64,000 nt of DNA from Sunxiuqinia sp963678245 (GTDB taxonomy: Bacteria > Bacteroidota > Bacteroidia > Bacteroidales > Prolixibacteraceae), in contig OZ223307.1 in assembly GCA_965140765.1 (NCBI GenBank), forward strand, positions 564,123-628,122. The letters run 5' to 3'. Position 1 is the stretch's first letter; every line of letters begins with the position of its first letter. The translations under genes and the position numbers were made by a program. This document shows positions 53,006-62,847 of the stretch, one piece after another. Below the pieces are notes generated by a model that searched no databases, was not told where the DNA came from, and saw only the letters and a list, made by a program, of their open reading frames with translations.

Positions 53006-53381
53006 AATAATCGTAGTTTGTAATGAATTAAATTTGCTCTTTTAAAAGTTAATAACTTCACTGCTAAACTAGCATTAAATATTTTTTGACAGGTCAATAC
53101 AAGCTGATCTATTCGCAATTGTTTACAAAATCAACTTGAAATATTGTATTGTGACGAGTTTAGCATGAGATTCTATAATAAACAATATCTGAGCCAAAAT
53201 CTGTTAAAAACAAAACGATTAGTAGAATTGAAAAATAAGTACCTAACCAAGCCTTCGTGGTTGCATCTATACAGACCAAGGGTAAAGTCAACGTTTCACA
53301 GCAAATGAAAATGGCTTTCAAGCTTAAATACGATTTTATTTAGCTGAATGGCAGGTTGAAATAGGACTTCGCAAAAAAATA
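53006..53381. other. Gene-free stretch
   Basis: 376 bases between the SIMPL gene and the next small gene. AT-rich, without a clear promoter box, hairpin, repeat of the interspersed family or RNA gene. Confidence 0.5.
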
Positions 53382-53759
53382 CTAAAACTCGGTTGGATCC
53401 TGTTGTTTCCGTTTGTTATAAATCTTTGGATACTTCAAATGTTTAAATTTTGTTTTCCCATTTCTCGATTCGAAAAGCTTCACGCGAGCCACAAAAAAAC
53501 TAGTTTGTCCATTATCAATTGAAATCGGATAGTTGATCTTTCCAAGGGCAAGCTGCGATTCAAAAAAGTTATTAAAGATGACATCTACTGAGTCTTTCGA
53601 TTCAACCAGATACTTGTGGTTTGTACGATCGGTATAATCCTCGACGAGGATGTAATATCCGTTCTTGTGATCACTCGCATCATTGGCTTCTTCATTTCCC
53701 TCAGTTTTTGTGAATGAAAGACAAAATAAGGAAATAGCGATAACTAAAATCGATTTCAT
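53382..53759 (-). CDS. Small exported hypothetical protein
   Basis: A 125-residue protein with a signal peptide (MKSILVIAISLFCLSFTKTEG) and a mature part of about 105 residues in a beta-rich pattern (NGYYILVEDYTDRTNHKYLV, INYPISIDNGQTSFFVARVK, FESRNGKTKFKHLKYP) with a basic C-terminus (KIYNKRKQQDPTEF). No family is recognised and no Cys pair or metal motif is seen. It stands alone between two long non-coding stretches, so context says nothing. The signal peptide and good composition favour a real gene. Confidence 0.6.
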   Translation of the reverse strand: MKSILVIAISLFCLSFTKTEGNEEANDASDHKNGYYILVEDYTDRTNHKYLVESKDSVDVIFNNFFESQLALGKINYPISIDNGQTSFFVARVKLFESRNGKTKFKHLKYPKIYNKRKQQDPTEF

Positions 53760-54357
53760 AATTTAGCAAATAATTTTTATGGTTTATCACAATCTGCATT
53801 TTTCAACCGCTTTTGAATGCATTCAACCGACGGATCCTAATTTTCACGTCGAAGAATTATTCCACAAAGCAAATTGAGAAAATAGTATACGCTGAGAAGT
53901 GATTCAAACTTACGAAATAAGCCAGCCATCGCAAAGTATAAAGATTAATATTTTAAAATAATTATTAGCAATTACTCTTCCCCGCTCGAGTGTCCACACT
54001 AGTAATAATATCGAGTTTCACAAGTTCCAACCTTTGTTGAAGTACTACAATGCAAACTTATTGTAAGCGGTTCGACAATAGGTAATGTAGAACAAATTAA
54101 TTAAAGTACAATTCTCTTTTAAGTCATTCGGTAGATTGTCGTGAATCTATACAGTCCCAATTTATTATTCCTGAATGTATAAATGTGATAAGTATCCTGA
54201 ATTAGTATTTCATGAAATTTAAATAGAGCTACGCATAGGTTCAGATAATGGGTTTTTGCTAAATTTACGTACATTGAACCTAAAGAATAAGATATCAACG
54301 ATTTGGCATCAATAATACTGGTCGAAGAATTTAAGAACCACGATTAAGGCTGATAAC
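53760..54357. other. Long gene-free stretch upstream of the DUF2817 pseudogene
   Basis: 598 bases, strongly AT-rich, without a plausible gene. No TAnnTTTG box, hairpin terminator, RNA gene or interspersed repeat could be assigned with confidence. It may be decayed DNA, in keeping with the broken gene that follows. Confidence 0.5.
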
Positions 54358-55520
54358 ATGGAGTATTTTCACGAAAGCAATGAAGAATGTTGCAGCATCT
54401 TTCGAACTGTTGCAAGAGAAATCAGCTCCAACTATACTAACGCCCAGGTTGGCAAAATCATGGTCGATAGCATGATTGCCCCTGACCTAACAGTTGACTG
54501 GCTTTATGTTCCAGCACAAAAGCAACTCCGGAAATTACTGGTTCTTACTTCAGGACTTCACGAAATTGAAGGATTTACCGGTAGCGTTATTCAACTCATA
54601 TTCAGTGATAAGATATTGAGCAGATTATCGCTCGATGAGCTAGGGGACGTATTTATTCACGGTCTTAATCCGTATGGATTTAAGTACTTCAGAAAAGTAA
54701 CCGAAAACAATATCGACTTAAATCGAAACTGTGTGATTAATCCAATGTTGTATCAACGCATTAATGCGGGTTATTCTAAAATGTCGAATCTGCTAATCCC
54801 CAAAGGAAAGTTGTCAATCGATAAACTACAATATCGCTTTTTTCACTTCAATGCTATCTATAAAATAATTAAAGAGTCCCTCCCAATCCTTCGTCAGGCT
54901 GCATTACAAGGGCAGTACGAATACGAAAAAGGAATATATTATGGAGGCAAAAAAATGGAGCCACAACTCGTGGCACTTAAACCTTTATTGAAGACTATTT
55001 TTAAAGACTACCAATCGATATTGAGTGTAGACTTGCATACTGGCTAAGGCAAACGTGGAAAAATGCACCTGTTCTTCAATCCAATTGAAGATGAAAAGGT
55101 GCTCGCTGGATTGGACGATGTATTGGATGGAGAAAAAAAAGATTGGGGAGGGGATACGAATTTTTATACCATCAACGGAGAATACCTAGAGTGGATGGGG
55201 CAGCTTGCCAACGATAAGTTGTATATCCCAATTCGGTTTGAATATGGTACGCTTGTAGCCCAAAAACTTCAGGAGCGCTTAAATCGATTCAAATCATGAT
55301 TAGTGAAAACCAGGGAGCTCAATTCGGCTTTAAGGATCAAAAGTCAAAAGACCGGGTGAAACAAGATTTTTTGGATATGTACTATCCAAGTACTGTTGCA
55401 TGGCGTTCGAAAGTTCTGACTGAATCCTCAATAAAAATAAGTAAAATAATGAATCGATTCCTCGAATATGAGGAGACTGGAGCCAATCAGCATAAAGATA
55501 GCATCTCTCTAAAAACTTAG
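54358..55520 (+). pseudogene. Broken DUF2817 (M14-like) zinc carboxypeptidase-type gene
   Basis: Three open pieces together make one DUF2817/M14-like protein of about 385 residues. The first (54358-55047) has VLTSGLHEIEGFTGSV (HxxE zinc site) and IDLNRN, then ends at VDLHTG because of TAA at 55045-55047; in the family the next residues are usually YG, and reading through in the same frame continues KRGKMHLFFN. The second piece ends at TGA 55297-55299. The third, in another frame, resumes with ISENQGAQFGFKDQKSKDRV and MYYPSTVAWRSKVL, family-typical C-terminal motifs. One nonsense change and one frameshift therefore separate this from a working gene. A sequencing fault cannot be excluded, but two independent lesions argue for decay. 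Confidence 0.85.
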
Positions 55521-55572
55521 AAATAAGCAGAATACAAATGCCATTAACGACCACGGATTTAAAGTCGGATTT

Positions 55573-56724
55573 TTATGCTTTATTTTCTTTCGGTTTATAA
55601 AGCCCGGCATGTGTTTCCTCAATTAACTCAACAAGCGGAATTTCATTCGGGCACTTGCTGTTATCAATTTTCTTTAGGTTTTCTGAGGTGGGGAAATTTC
55701 CCGGAAACCAGTGGTCTTTTTCCTGAAACATGTTGTATCGGTAGAGTCCAAAGTCTTTCATGTCATAGCATTTCCAAAGTTTTCGAAAACGTAAAATCTC
55801 TGGAATGTTGAGGCCCGAGGGATCGCCCAGCATTTCGTAGCCTTCGTAGTGAGCATACGGATCAGACTGCACCTGCTCATCCAGCTTGTGTTTGATCTTT
55901 GCATCATCTTCAGATAGCGGAGCCGACGCCGGGAAAATACCATTGATCGGGTTGAAATGCTCACGTTCGGTAATGCCAAAAGAGAGGGTGTGCACGTTCG
56001 GATTGCTCAAACAGAATCGGGCATTCCACTGAATGGGATGCAACGGAGCAGTGAGATCAATCAGCTTTTGCGGTGGATTAAACAGTTGACCTCCTTTGTC
56101 GTTCGGGGAAATAATGAATACTCCCATATCTTTTGCTGCAGCCAAATCGATAGCCGGTTTATTACGTTGGAAAAAGTAATAATAATGCAGGTTCACAAAG
56201 TCGAACAAATCAGTTTCAATGGCTTTCAAAATGACATTCAACGGACCGTGTGTGCTAAATCCAACATGCCCGATTATGCCTTCTTTCTTCATTTTTAGCA
56301 GTTCCTCAACCGGCCCACCGGGAGCACAGGCTGCTTTTTGCAGATCCATGGTATTAATGCCATGCCAGCCATAAAAATCAAAATAATCAGTTTGCAGAGT
56401 TTGCAGTTGCTCATTCACCAATGCGCGCATATCCTCTGCTGTATTTGCGTTTCCTTTCGTCATCAGATAATAGGAGTCGCGCTTTACCTTCAGCTTTTCA
56501 TTCAATACAACACCAAAAGCAGTTTCACTTTTTTTATACCCATGCGCCGTCTCAATCAGGTTGATACCTTGCTCCAGAGCTAACTCCACTGTTTTGGTTG
56601 CCTGAGCAAGCGTATCGGGTGGGATCTCATGGCGTGGATCGTTCCAGCCATGTTTAAAGCGCATGCCTCCCAAGGTAATTACACTTACCTCCTTCTCGGT
56701 TTTGCCAAAGCGGCGATATTCCAT
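55573..56724 (-). CDS. Aldo/keto reductase family protein
   Basis: A 383-residue protein from the ATG at 56722-56724 (MEYRRFGKTEKEVSVITLGG), where homologues start; the frame is open to 56814 via a GTG and an ATG at 56758-56760. It has the AKR TIM-barrel pattern: NLIETAHGYKKSETAFG (the usual catalytic Asp is Glu here), YLMTKGN (Lys), FDFYGWHGI (His), GHVGFSTHGP, FVNLHYYYF, GVFIISPNDKGG and LSNPNVHTLSFGI. It is an NADPH-type oxidoreductase of the predicted-oxidoreductase (COG1453-like) branch, but without the C-terminal 4Fe-4S cysteines often found there. The substrate is unknown. It is divergent from the SBF transporter gene. Confidence 0.9.
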   Translation of the reverse strand: MEYRRFGKTEKEVSVITLGGMRFKHGWNDPRHEIPPDTLAQATKTVELALEQGINLIETAHGYKKSETAFGVVLNEKLKVKRDSYYLMTKGNANTAEDMRALVNEQLQTLQTDYFDFYGWHGINTMDLQKAACAPGGPVEELLKMKKEGIIGHVGFSTHGPLNVILKAIETDLFDFVNLHYYYFFQRNKPAIDLAAAKDMGVFIISPNDKGGQLFNPPQKLIDLTAPLHPIQWNARFCLSNPNVHTLSFGITEREHFNPINGIFPASAPLSEDDAKIKHKLDEQVQSDPYAHYEGYEMLGDPSGLNIPEILRFRKLWKCYDMKDFGLYRYNMFQEKDHWFPGNFPTSENLKKIDNSKCPNEIPLVELIEETHAGLYKPKENKA

Positions 56725-56842
56725 TTTGGTTCGGTATCGGGTGATGTTTGTAAAATCCATAAAATCGTTCTGTTGTAAGGGTTGCAAAAGTATTGAAACA
56801 ACAGCGAAACCCACTGTGATGTTTATTAATATTTCTTAATGT

Positions 56843-56875
56843 TTTGCTGCTTCTTGCCGAAAATAGCCATCTTTG
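56843..56875 (+). promoter_or_regulatory. Promoter of the SBF-family transporter gene
   Basis: TTTG (56843-56846), 21 bases, then CATCTTTG (56868-56875), one mismatch from TAnnTTTG. Transcription would begin near 56882, which excludes the longer open frame from 56844 and supports the ATG at 56901. Confidence 0.5.
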
Positions 56876-56900
56876 CTTGATCCGAATAAATGGAAATTGT

Positions 56901-57917
56901 ATGGCAAACAGTCGCGTTCAAAACTTCAAACGCCTTTTACCCGACGGATTTATCGCAGGCATCGTTTTGATGATTCTGCTCGCTTGGTTGATACCTGGTG
57001 TTGGAGGCGAAGGGAGTGCCATCGAGTTAAGGGTTTTAATCCGTTACGGCATTTCACTCTTGTTTTTCTTTTATGGCTTACGATTGAGTCCCGAAAAACT
57101 AAAAAAAGATCTCAGTAATTGGCGTTTACATTTGCTAATTCAATCCATCACCTTTATCGTATTTCCTTTGGTGATACTGGCCTTTCGTCCGCTATTGGCA
57201 GGTACTGAAAATGAGATTCTGTGGTTGGCTGTGTTCTTTCTGGCTGCATTGCCCTCTACGGTGTCGTCCTCAGTGGTCATGGTGTCTCTGGCCGAAGGAA
57301 ACATACCGAGTGCTATTTTCAACGCCAGTGTCTCCGGCATTATTGGCATTATCATTACCCCCTTGTGGGTTGGCTTATTTATGGAGAAGCAAAGCGGTGC
57401 CTTTGCTTTTGCCGAAGTGATTGGTGATCTGGTCATGCAAATCCTTATTCCGGTCTGCATCGGACTATTCTTACATCGTTGGTGGGGGAATTGGGCCATC
57501 CGCAATAAACGTTATTTTAGCTTGTTCGATAAGTCGGTTATCCTAACCATTGTGTATCGGAGCTTTAGCGATTCTTTTTTGAATGGCGTTTTTACCAGCA
57601 TAAAAGTGCACGAGTTATTGATTTTAGGTGCTAGTGTCGTCGCTCTGTTCTTTTTCGTTTTTGAAGGAACGAAGTTGTTGACGAAAGCTTTTCATTTTAG
57701 CAGAGAAGATCAAATTACGGTGCTGTTTTGTGGGTCGAAAAAATCACTGGTTCATGGCTCGGTCATGGCCGCAGTACTGTTTGCCGGATCATCATTTGGT
57801 AGCTTATTTTTAGTCCCCGTGATGATCTATCACGCCTTTCAACTCTTCTACATTAGCATTGTCGCCAGACGGTATGGGAAAGAAAAGACTATGGATAATA
57901 AAAGTCAGAGTAATTAG
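56901..57917 (+). CDS. SBF-like (bile acid:sodium symporter-like, YfeH type) membrane transporter
   Basis: A 338-residue polytopic protein with about ten helices. The family signatures are LLPDGFIAGIVLMILLAWL, the signature RYGISLLFFFYGLRLSPEKL, NWRLHLLIQSITFIVFPLVI, PSTVSSSVVMVSLAEGN, NASVSGIIGIIITPLWVG and CGSKKSLVHGSVMAAVLFAG. This is the SBF_like (PF13593) branch, often annotated as YfeH; substrates are unproven, though organic anions with sodium are expected. The start at 56901 is chosen because an upstream promoter lies inside the longer frame and the first residues MANSRVQNFKRLLPDGF match homologues. It converges on the broken MG2-like gene. Confidence 0.9.
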   Translation: MANSRVQNFKRLLPDGFIAGIVLMILLAWLIPGVGGEGSAIELRVLIRYGISLLFFFYGLRLSPEKLKKDLSNWRLHLLIQSITFIVFPLVILAFRPLLAGTENEILWLAVFFLAALPSTVSSSVVMVSLAEGNIPSAIFNASVSGIIGIIITPLWVGLFMEKQSGAFAFAEVIGDLVMQILIPVCIGLFLHRWWGNWAIRNKRYFSLFDKSVILTIVYRSFSDSFLNGVFTSIKVHELLILGASVVALFFFVFEGTKLLTKAFHFSREDQITVLFCGSKKSLVHGSVMAAVLFAGSSFGSLFLVPVMIYHAFQLFYISIVARRYGKEKTMDNKSQSN

Positions 57918-57981
57918 CAGGATTGAGATGCCCCCAGAGGTGAGTCTGATAGAAATAAAAGCACAAGCAATGAAAGAGAAT

Positions 57982-59684
57982 CTACTTCCTAAATCCTCCA
58001 GAAGCATTCTTTCTGCTGACCTTCGCATGGGGAACAGGTTCATTTTCCTGATTCACAGCCTGCCCGAAAAGTCCGGATTGATGATACTTCGTTTGCTCCC
58101 GTTCCGAGTAGAAATTCAACACCTCATCCCATTTGAAATTTTTGAGCTGGTTGGCTACCAAAATATGATTCAAGGTCGATCCAATATTTTCCCTCGACAT
58201 CAGGCTCTCCAAATTAGGAATTACCTTCTCCAAATCGGAGTTGATCAATAACCAGTTGTCCCACTTATAAGGCCAATCCATCTTTTCCTGTATTGAACTA
58301 ATCGACAGGTTTACGATTGGCAAATCGGAATCTTCGGGGACATCTGCTTTCAGACCAAATTTGAAAACCTCCCCCACTTTTAGATGATCCGGGATCGAAA
58401 GTTCAATATGGGCGTCATCCTCCCGATCAATAAAAATGATTCGGCGAGCAAGCACCTGATGATTTTCATCAAATACCGAAATCAGGCTGATCCCCTCAGG
58501 AAATTGTTCTTTGGGGATTTTAAGGCGTGTCGGCCCACTCATCTCAAGTTCGGAGGCCTAGATAATAGCCCCTCTCTGATTGGCAACCAGATACAGGATA
58601 TTGGATTGATCGCCAGTTAGCACGAGATTAGCGTAAATAAATTCCTGATCAGTTTTTGTAATTGTCATCATCAGCCCGTCTTGTGCGTCATGTAGCGGAA
58701 ACAATTGATTTTCGCCCAAGGCACTTGTCATCTTCAGACTGTACTTATCCCCTTTTCTGCAGTTATTGAAGAAATTCCATACCCCGGGAGCAAGGTTTTT
58801 ATCGTCTGTACTTTGTTCCCATCCTGATCTAAAATATCACCTGTAACTGGTTGGGGATTTCCCATTTCATCGAATACCGTGAAGCCTATTTTTTGCTGTG
58901 TCCCGGCAATTAGTGTTCCTCCTTCAGGAAAAAACTGAACATCCATTTTTTGATTTTTGACAGGTAGCATCGTCGAATAATTCAGCTCATTCCTTTTGCT
59001 AAATATTTTCATGTTTAAAGGCGATGAATAATTTTTCTGAGGGATTTTTATTTCCAAGCTTACTTTTCCGGATTCATCCGACTTTACTTTATCATCTAAA
59101 ATTAACTTATCGCCATCAAACAGCTCATATTCTAACTTCTCCTTTTTAAAGGGTGAGCCGTCCATCTCGTCAACCAAAAATGAATAATTAACTGACCTGC
59201 CCGGAACCAAAAATAGTGGTCGTTCTGTTTCAATCAGGCGAACAGCGGCTTTATCTCTTGGGTTAATGGATATCAATTTACAAAAGGCCTCATTGGCTTT
59301 CGAAATCAGGTCGGTGTATGCCACCAAAGCATACTTGCCCTCTGCCAAACCATTGGTAATTAGCAAATCACCCTTCATTACCCCGGCTTTAGTCTGGTAG
59401 GTATCACTACTAATCAGCACTCCATTGCTCGAATACAACGCTACATGGTATGTCAGGCTCTCAGGTTTGGCTAATTGCCCAGCACTATTGGTAATCATGG
59501 ATGAAAACCAAATAATTTCCTCTGGAGCATATACATCCTTATCAGTGGTTAACTGAATCTTTTCCTTCGGATAGAATTGGTAATAGTCATTCAGCTTTTG
59601 AGCAATCTCATTAATCAATGGGCTTTGCGAAGATGCTGACAATGAAAATAGAAAAAAACATATGGCTAATAATCTGGCTTTCAT
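57982..59684 (-). pseudogene. Broken MG2/macroglobulin-like secreted protein gene, last gene of the STN operon
   Basis: The ATG at 59682-59684 overlaps the stop of the preceding gene as ATGA. A signal peptide (MKARLLAICFFLFSLSASSQ) is followed by an MG2-like stretch (KIQLTTDKDVYAPEEIIWFS, GVMKGDLLITNGLAEGKYAL) up to a frameshift at the run of four G near 58749-58752, after which the frame ends at 58734. The shifted frame continues with good sequence (YSLKMTSALGENQLF, FIYANLVLTGDQSNILYLVA) to a TAG at 58558-58560, then goes on (MSGPTRLKIPKEQFPEGISL, YHQSGLFGQAVNQENEPVPH) to a stop at 57982. The end looks truncated compared with family members of 800 or more residues. A frameshift, a nonsense codon and a lost tail make it a pseudogene. 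Confidence 0.85.
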
Positions 59685-61258
59685 GGCATGCTCTTTTGTA
59701 AAGTTAATTGATTGGTTTGTGGATTGGTATGAAAAGAACTTTCTTTTGCAGATTCCTTTTTCAAGGCGTTCCGAAGATCTTCTGTTGGTTTTATAATATT
59801 GTAGTCTCCCCAAAAATCTTCATCGTAATCAGTAATAATCTCACTGAAAATTTCAGAGGAGTTAAAATTTTCATGTCGGCTAAACCGCTTCAGGTTGGTT
59901 TCCCGATAATCGGTCACTAACAAATCGGAAATACTGTGAAAGACCGAATTGATTTTATCGCGACGACTTTTTACATGGAACTTGACAGATGCCTGAGCGG
60001 CATTAAAATACCAGCGATCATTATGGTTTTTATATGAAGCCGTGTAATTCAGTTCGATGGGGCGAACGTTGAACCCCCTCGGCTTTTTACGAATTAAGGA
60101 TTTCCGGGCAACTTTCTTACCATTTCTACTCAAACTAAACGCAGCGTAAACAAGTGCATAGCTTTCGCGATCAATGTAAAGCTCTCCCTCATAGGTCAGG
60201 TAGTCGAATCGACCATCAGGTTCAAACTGAATTACCACAGTTGGTCGCCCCCGATACAGAATTACCCGGTCGACTTTGTATTTGTAGTATTCTCTGAACT
60301 CCGGATCGATGAACGAATCTCTGGTTTTCACAACATCAAGTTTAGTGATGTAATACGGGCCTCCTTGCATTTTAAAGTCTACCATGAGCACTGAAGGTCT
60401 GGCTCCCTTCGTTTTTCGTCCTTTCAGGTAGCGAATATTGTCTTGCCGAAAGGTGTTGCCGTAAGACGATTTTAGAATATCCATTACCGCTTCCGAAACA
60501 TTGATGTAGTCATCGTTTTGCTTCAACACCTCACGATAAAACGAGGTCATTAGTTGCTGCGAAGTGGAGTAATTTGTTTCAATATTTTCGATCAACTGGT
60601 CCATCACTTCCATCGGATCAATCGCTGTTACTTTTACTTCTTTTAACTGAATATTTATCGGTGTTAGTTGAATATCCAATTCACTTTGCATAAGCGTATC
60701 CAGCGAAATCAAATACCGACTGTATCCCAGACAGGAAAAAACCAGATTTTCAGACTTATACTCGCTGGGAATTGTTATTCGAAATTCTCCATCGCCATTC
60801 GAAATGGTTCCGAACGGATGTCCGGACACCGAAATACTGGCGTATGGAATTGATTGACGTGTTTGCTGATCGGTTAGTTTTCCACTTAGCTTAAAAACCG
60901 ACTTGAAGATTGCTGCTGAATCCCCGCTTCCATCTTCTTGTTGATTAACAGTAATTATAAGTTGATTTTTTAGAAATTGAAATGAAAATCGCTCCGAAAA
61001 AACAGTTTTCAGAACTTGATCAATCGTTTGATTCTTCGCCTCAATTGAGATTGGCTGATCGGCATCAACTAAACTGGGGTCATAGGAAAAGTAGATTCCT
61101 GTTAAAGCAGAAATTTGATCAAACAGATCGATTAATTTTCCGTCTTTAACCTGAACTGAGACTTTGGCATCCGGCCAGTAATCTTGCTTTTCCTGAGCAT
61201 TCAATACAAATGGCAGCAACACACAAAGCAAGGAAACAAACAGGATACTATTTCTCAC
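59681..61258 (-). CDS. STN-domain protein with carboxypeptidase-regulatory-like domain
   Basis: A 525-residue exported protein. It has a signal MRNSILFVSLLCVLLPFVLNA, an STN (secretin and TonB N-terminus short) domain at about 33-108 (LIDLFDQISALTGIYFSYDP, ISIEAKNQTIDQVLKTVF), then a carboxypeptidase-regulatory-like domain (about 122-205, LSGKLTDQQTRQSIPYASIS, GTISNGDGEFRITIPSEYKS). A C-terminal region of about 300 residues has a DUF5686-like helix-strand pattern (VMDQLIENIETNYSTSQQLM, YRGRPTVVIQFEPDGRFDYL, YEGELYIDRESYALVYAAFS). No barrel or plug follows. The start is a GTG overlapping the upstream stop by one base (TAGTG), so it is coupled to the protease gene. Function is unknown. Confidence 0.82.
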   Translation of the reverse strand: MRNSILFVSLLCVLLPFVLNAQEKQDYWPDAKVSVQVKDGKLIDLFDQISALTGIYFSYDPSLVDADQPISIEAKNQTIDQVLKTVFSERFSFQFLKNQLIITVNQQEDGSGDSAAIFKSVFKLSGKLTDQQTRQSIPYASISVSGHPFGTISNGDGEFRITIPSEYKSENLVFSCLGYSRYLISLDTLMQSELDIQLTPINIQLKEVKVTAIDPMEVMDQLIENIETNYSTSQQLMTSFYREVLKQNDDYINVSEAVMDILKSSYGNTFRQDNIRYLKGRKTKGARPSVLMVDFKMQGGPYYITKLDVVKTRDSFIDPEFREYYKYKVDRVILYRGRPTVVIQFEPDGRFDYLTYEGELYIDRESYALVYAAFSLSRNGKKVARKSLIRKKPRGFNVRPIELNYTASYKNHNDRWYFNAAQASVKFHVKSRRDKINSVFHSISDLLVTDYRETNLKRFSRHENFNSSEIFSEIITDYDEDFWGDYNIIKPTEDLRNALKKESAKESSFHTNPQTNQLTLQKSMP

Positions 61259-62826
61259 TAAAAGACTTTTTCTAAATGAAAACTGGTTTGTATTTCAGTC
61301 CCCTCCCTTAACACCTTCATCTTAATTTTTCGATCTTCTCTACTTTGAAAGATAAGATTTATATCATTTAAAGACAAAGATTTATGGTTTGTATTATTCA
61401 ACGATATAATTTGATCGTTTTCTTTCAAGCCGGCACGATAACCCGGCGATCCGTTGCGGATATTATCAATCGTATAAATAGGTAATCCGGGCATGGGGCT
61501 TGAAACATCTAAACCACTCATATTGTAACTAAAATCTGACTGCACTTTACTTGTTGGTCGTAATTTCAACTGATGGTTCGGATAGTCCAGCGTTACAAAA
61601 AACCGTCGTAGAATCTCGGCTCCGAGTGTGCCATTTCTATCGTTTGCCACAATTAACTCTTCAATCATATCATTTTGCGGGAAAGATACGATGGGCGCTG
61701 TCAGTACCAGTGGGCCAACCCAGATTCCTCCAATCCGTCCTTTCGTTCCATACAAATCACCGCTTAACCCTCTGCCAAGAAAAGTCTCAATATGCTTACT
61801 GGGAATATCAATCCGATGATCTGACTTGGTTGAAAGCCAGATCGCATCGCTGGCACCGGTATCAACGAGTAGCTTAACCGGTACTTCCTCATTGTCATCC
61901 GTCACAATGGTTGTCCTCACAAAAGGTTTGTTGTGCTCAAAATGCAAGGGCATCACAATATCTTTGTTTCGAACCCGATCACGATAATGCTCCGGTTGTA
62001 TCACTGTAATTTTCTGGCTGTCATAATCTATTTCAACAACAAAATCCTTGAACAAGTCGAAGCCGATGAGTCCATGTACCGGAATACCCAGTATTTGAGA
62101 GATCTGGAAATTATCATTAATCACCATTTGTACTTCCTGGTTCCAGGCCACTAACCCACCTATTTTCATCGTATTATTTCCTGATCGATAGGCTGTCAGT
62201 CCTTCCCCTTTCCCAAGTCCTCTAATCTTTACGGGCTTCATCATATTCAGATTAAGCTTATTTACATATGGTAGTTCTGTAATAATCGGCAACCGAACGC
62301 CGGTATCCAGAATAAAATTCAGAGTATCCGAATCGTTAATATTGACTGGGATAATAATCAGGTTACTCGCAGATTTAAATTTAAATGTTACTGATTTGCG
62401 TCTCCGGTCTGTAAACTCAAAACGGTTTTTGCTAGGCTGAAATTTTATTTTTTTCTCATAATCGACAGATTCCCGAAGCGGAACATAGTCGCGTACAACC
62501 AGAAGATTGTTTTCTATTTCGAAAATAAGATAGAAATCTTTCATGAGCTTTTCCAGAACATCACGAATCGGCTTGTTCGAAACATTCAAAGTAATACTCT
62601 TTCCTTCAAGCAGTTCAGAATTATATGAATAGTCCAGGTCGAAGTAGTCGCATATTTGCTCAATTACTTTAGACAGGGATTCATTTTCAGCATAAAGACT
62701 GATATTTTGATCCAGGATCGGATCTCCTTGCTTTTCTTCCTGAGCGTAGACTCGTGAAGGGAAATATATGATCAGTAAAATCAGTATGAAAATTGAAGCA
62801 CAGACCTTTATTTGTGTTGTTTTCAT
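61258..62826 (-). CDS. STN-domain protein with a tandem retropepsin-like aspartyl protease and PDZ domain
   Basis: A 522-residue exported protein with an unusual order of domains: signal peptide (about 1-29), STN domain (about 40-113, SLSKVIEQICDYFDLDYSYN, LNVSNKPIRDVLEKLMKDFY), a first retropepsin-like half with D174-T-G (NFILDTGVRLPIITELP), a second half with D322-T-G (VKLLVDTGASDAIWL), and a C-terminal PDZ domain (about 440-515, IDNIRNGSPGYRAGLKENDQ, IKMKVLREGTEI). Two DTG motifs in one chain would form a pseudo-symmetric active site as in pepsins. The family is found as a periplasmic or surface aspartyl protease in Bacteroidota. Together with FecR upstream it may act as a signal-transducing protease. 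The stop overlaps the next start. Confidence 0.85.
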   Translation of the reverse strand: MKTTQIKVCASIFILILLIIYFPSRVYAQEEKQGDPILDQNISLYAENESLSKVIEQICDYFDLDYSYNSELLEGKSITLNVSNKPIRDVLEKLMKDFYLIFEIENNLLVVRDYVPLRESVDYEKKIKFQPSKNRFEFTDRRRKSVTFKFKSASNLIIIPVNINDSDTLNFILDTGVRLPIITELPYVNKLNLNMMKPVKIRGLGKGEGLTAYRSGNNTMKIGGLVAWNQEVQMVINDNFQISQILGIPVHGLIGFDLFKDFVVEIDYDSQKITVIQPEHYRDRVRNKDIVMPLHFEHNKPFVRTTIVTDDNEEVPVKLLVDTGASDAIWLSTKSDHRIDIPSKHIETFLGRGLSGDLYGTKGRIGGIWVGPLVLTAPIVSFPQNDMIEELIVANDRNGTLGAEILRRFFVTLDYPNHQLKLRPTSKVQSDFSYNMSGLDVSSPMPGLPIYTIDNIRNGSPGYRAGLKENDQIISLNNTNHKSLSLNDINLIFQSREDRKIKMKVLREGTEIQTSFHLEKVF

Positions 62827-62847
62827 AGCATAATTTGTTTTTAACGA

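Noticed and set aside
54358..55520. Programmed recoding (stop readthrough plus frameshift) of the DUF2817 gene
   Set aside because: Two unrelated lesions, no slippery sequence or downstream structure, and the stop replaces a conserved residue; decay is simpler.
57810..58043. A 77-codon minus-strand frame at the end of the SBF gene
   Set aside because: It runs antisense through the SBF coding region and joins the tail of the MG2 pseudogene only by chance.
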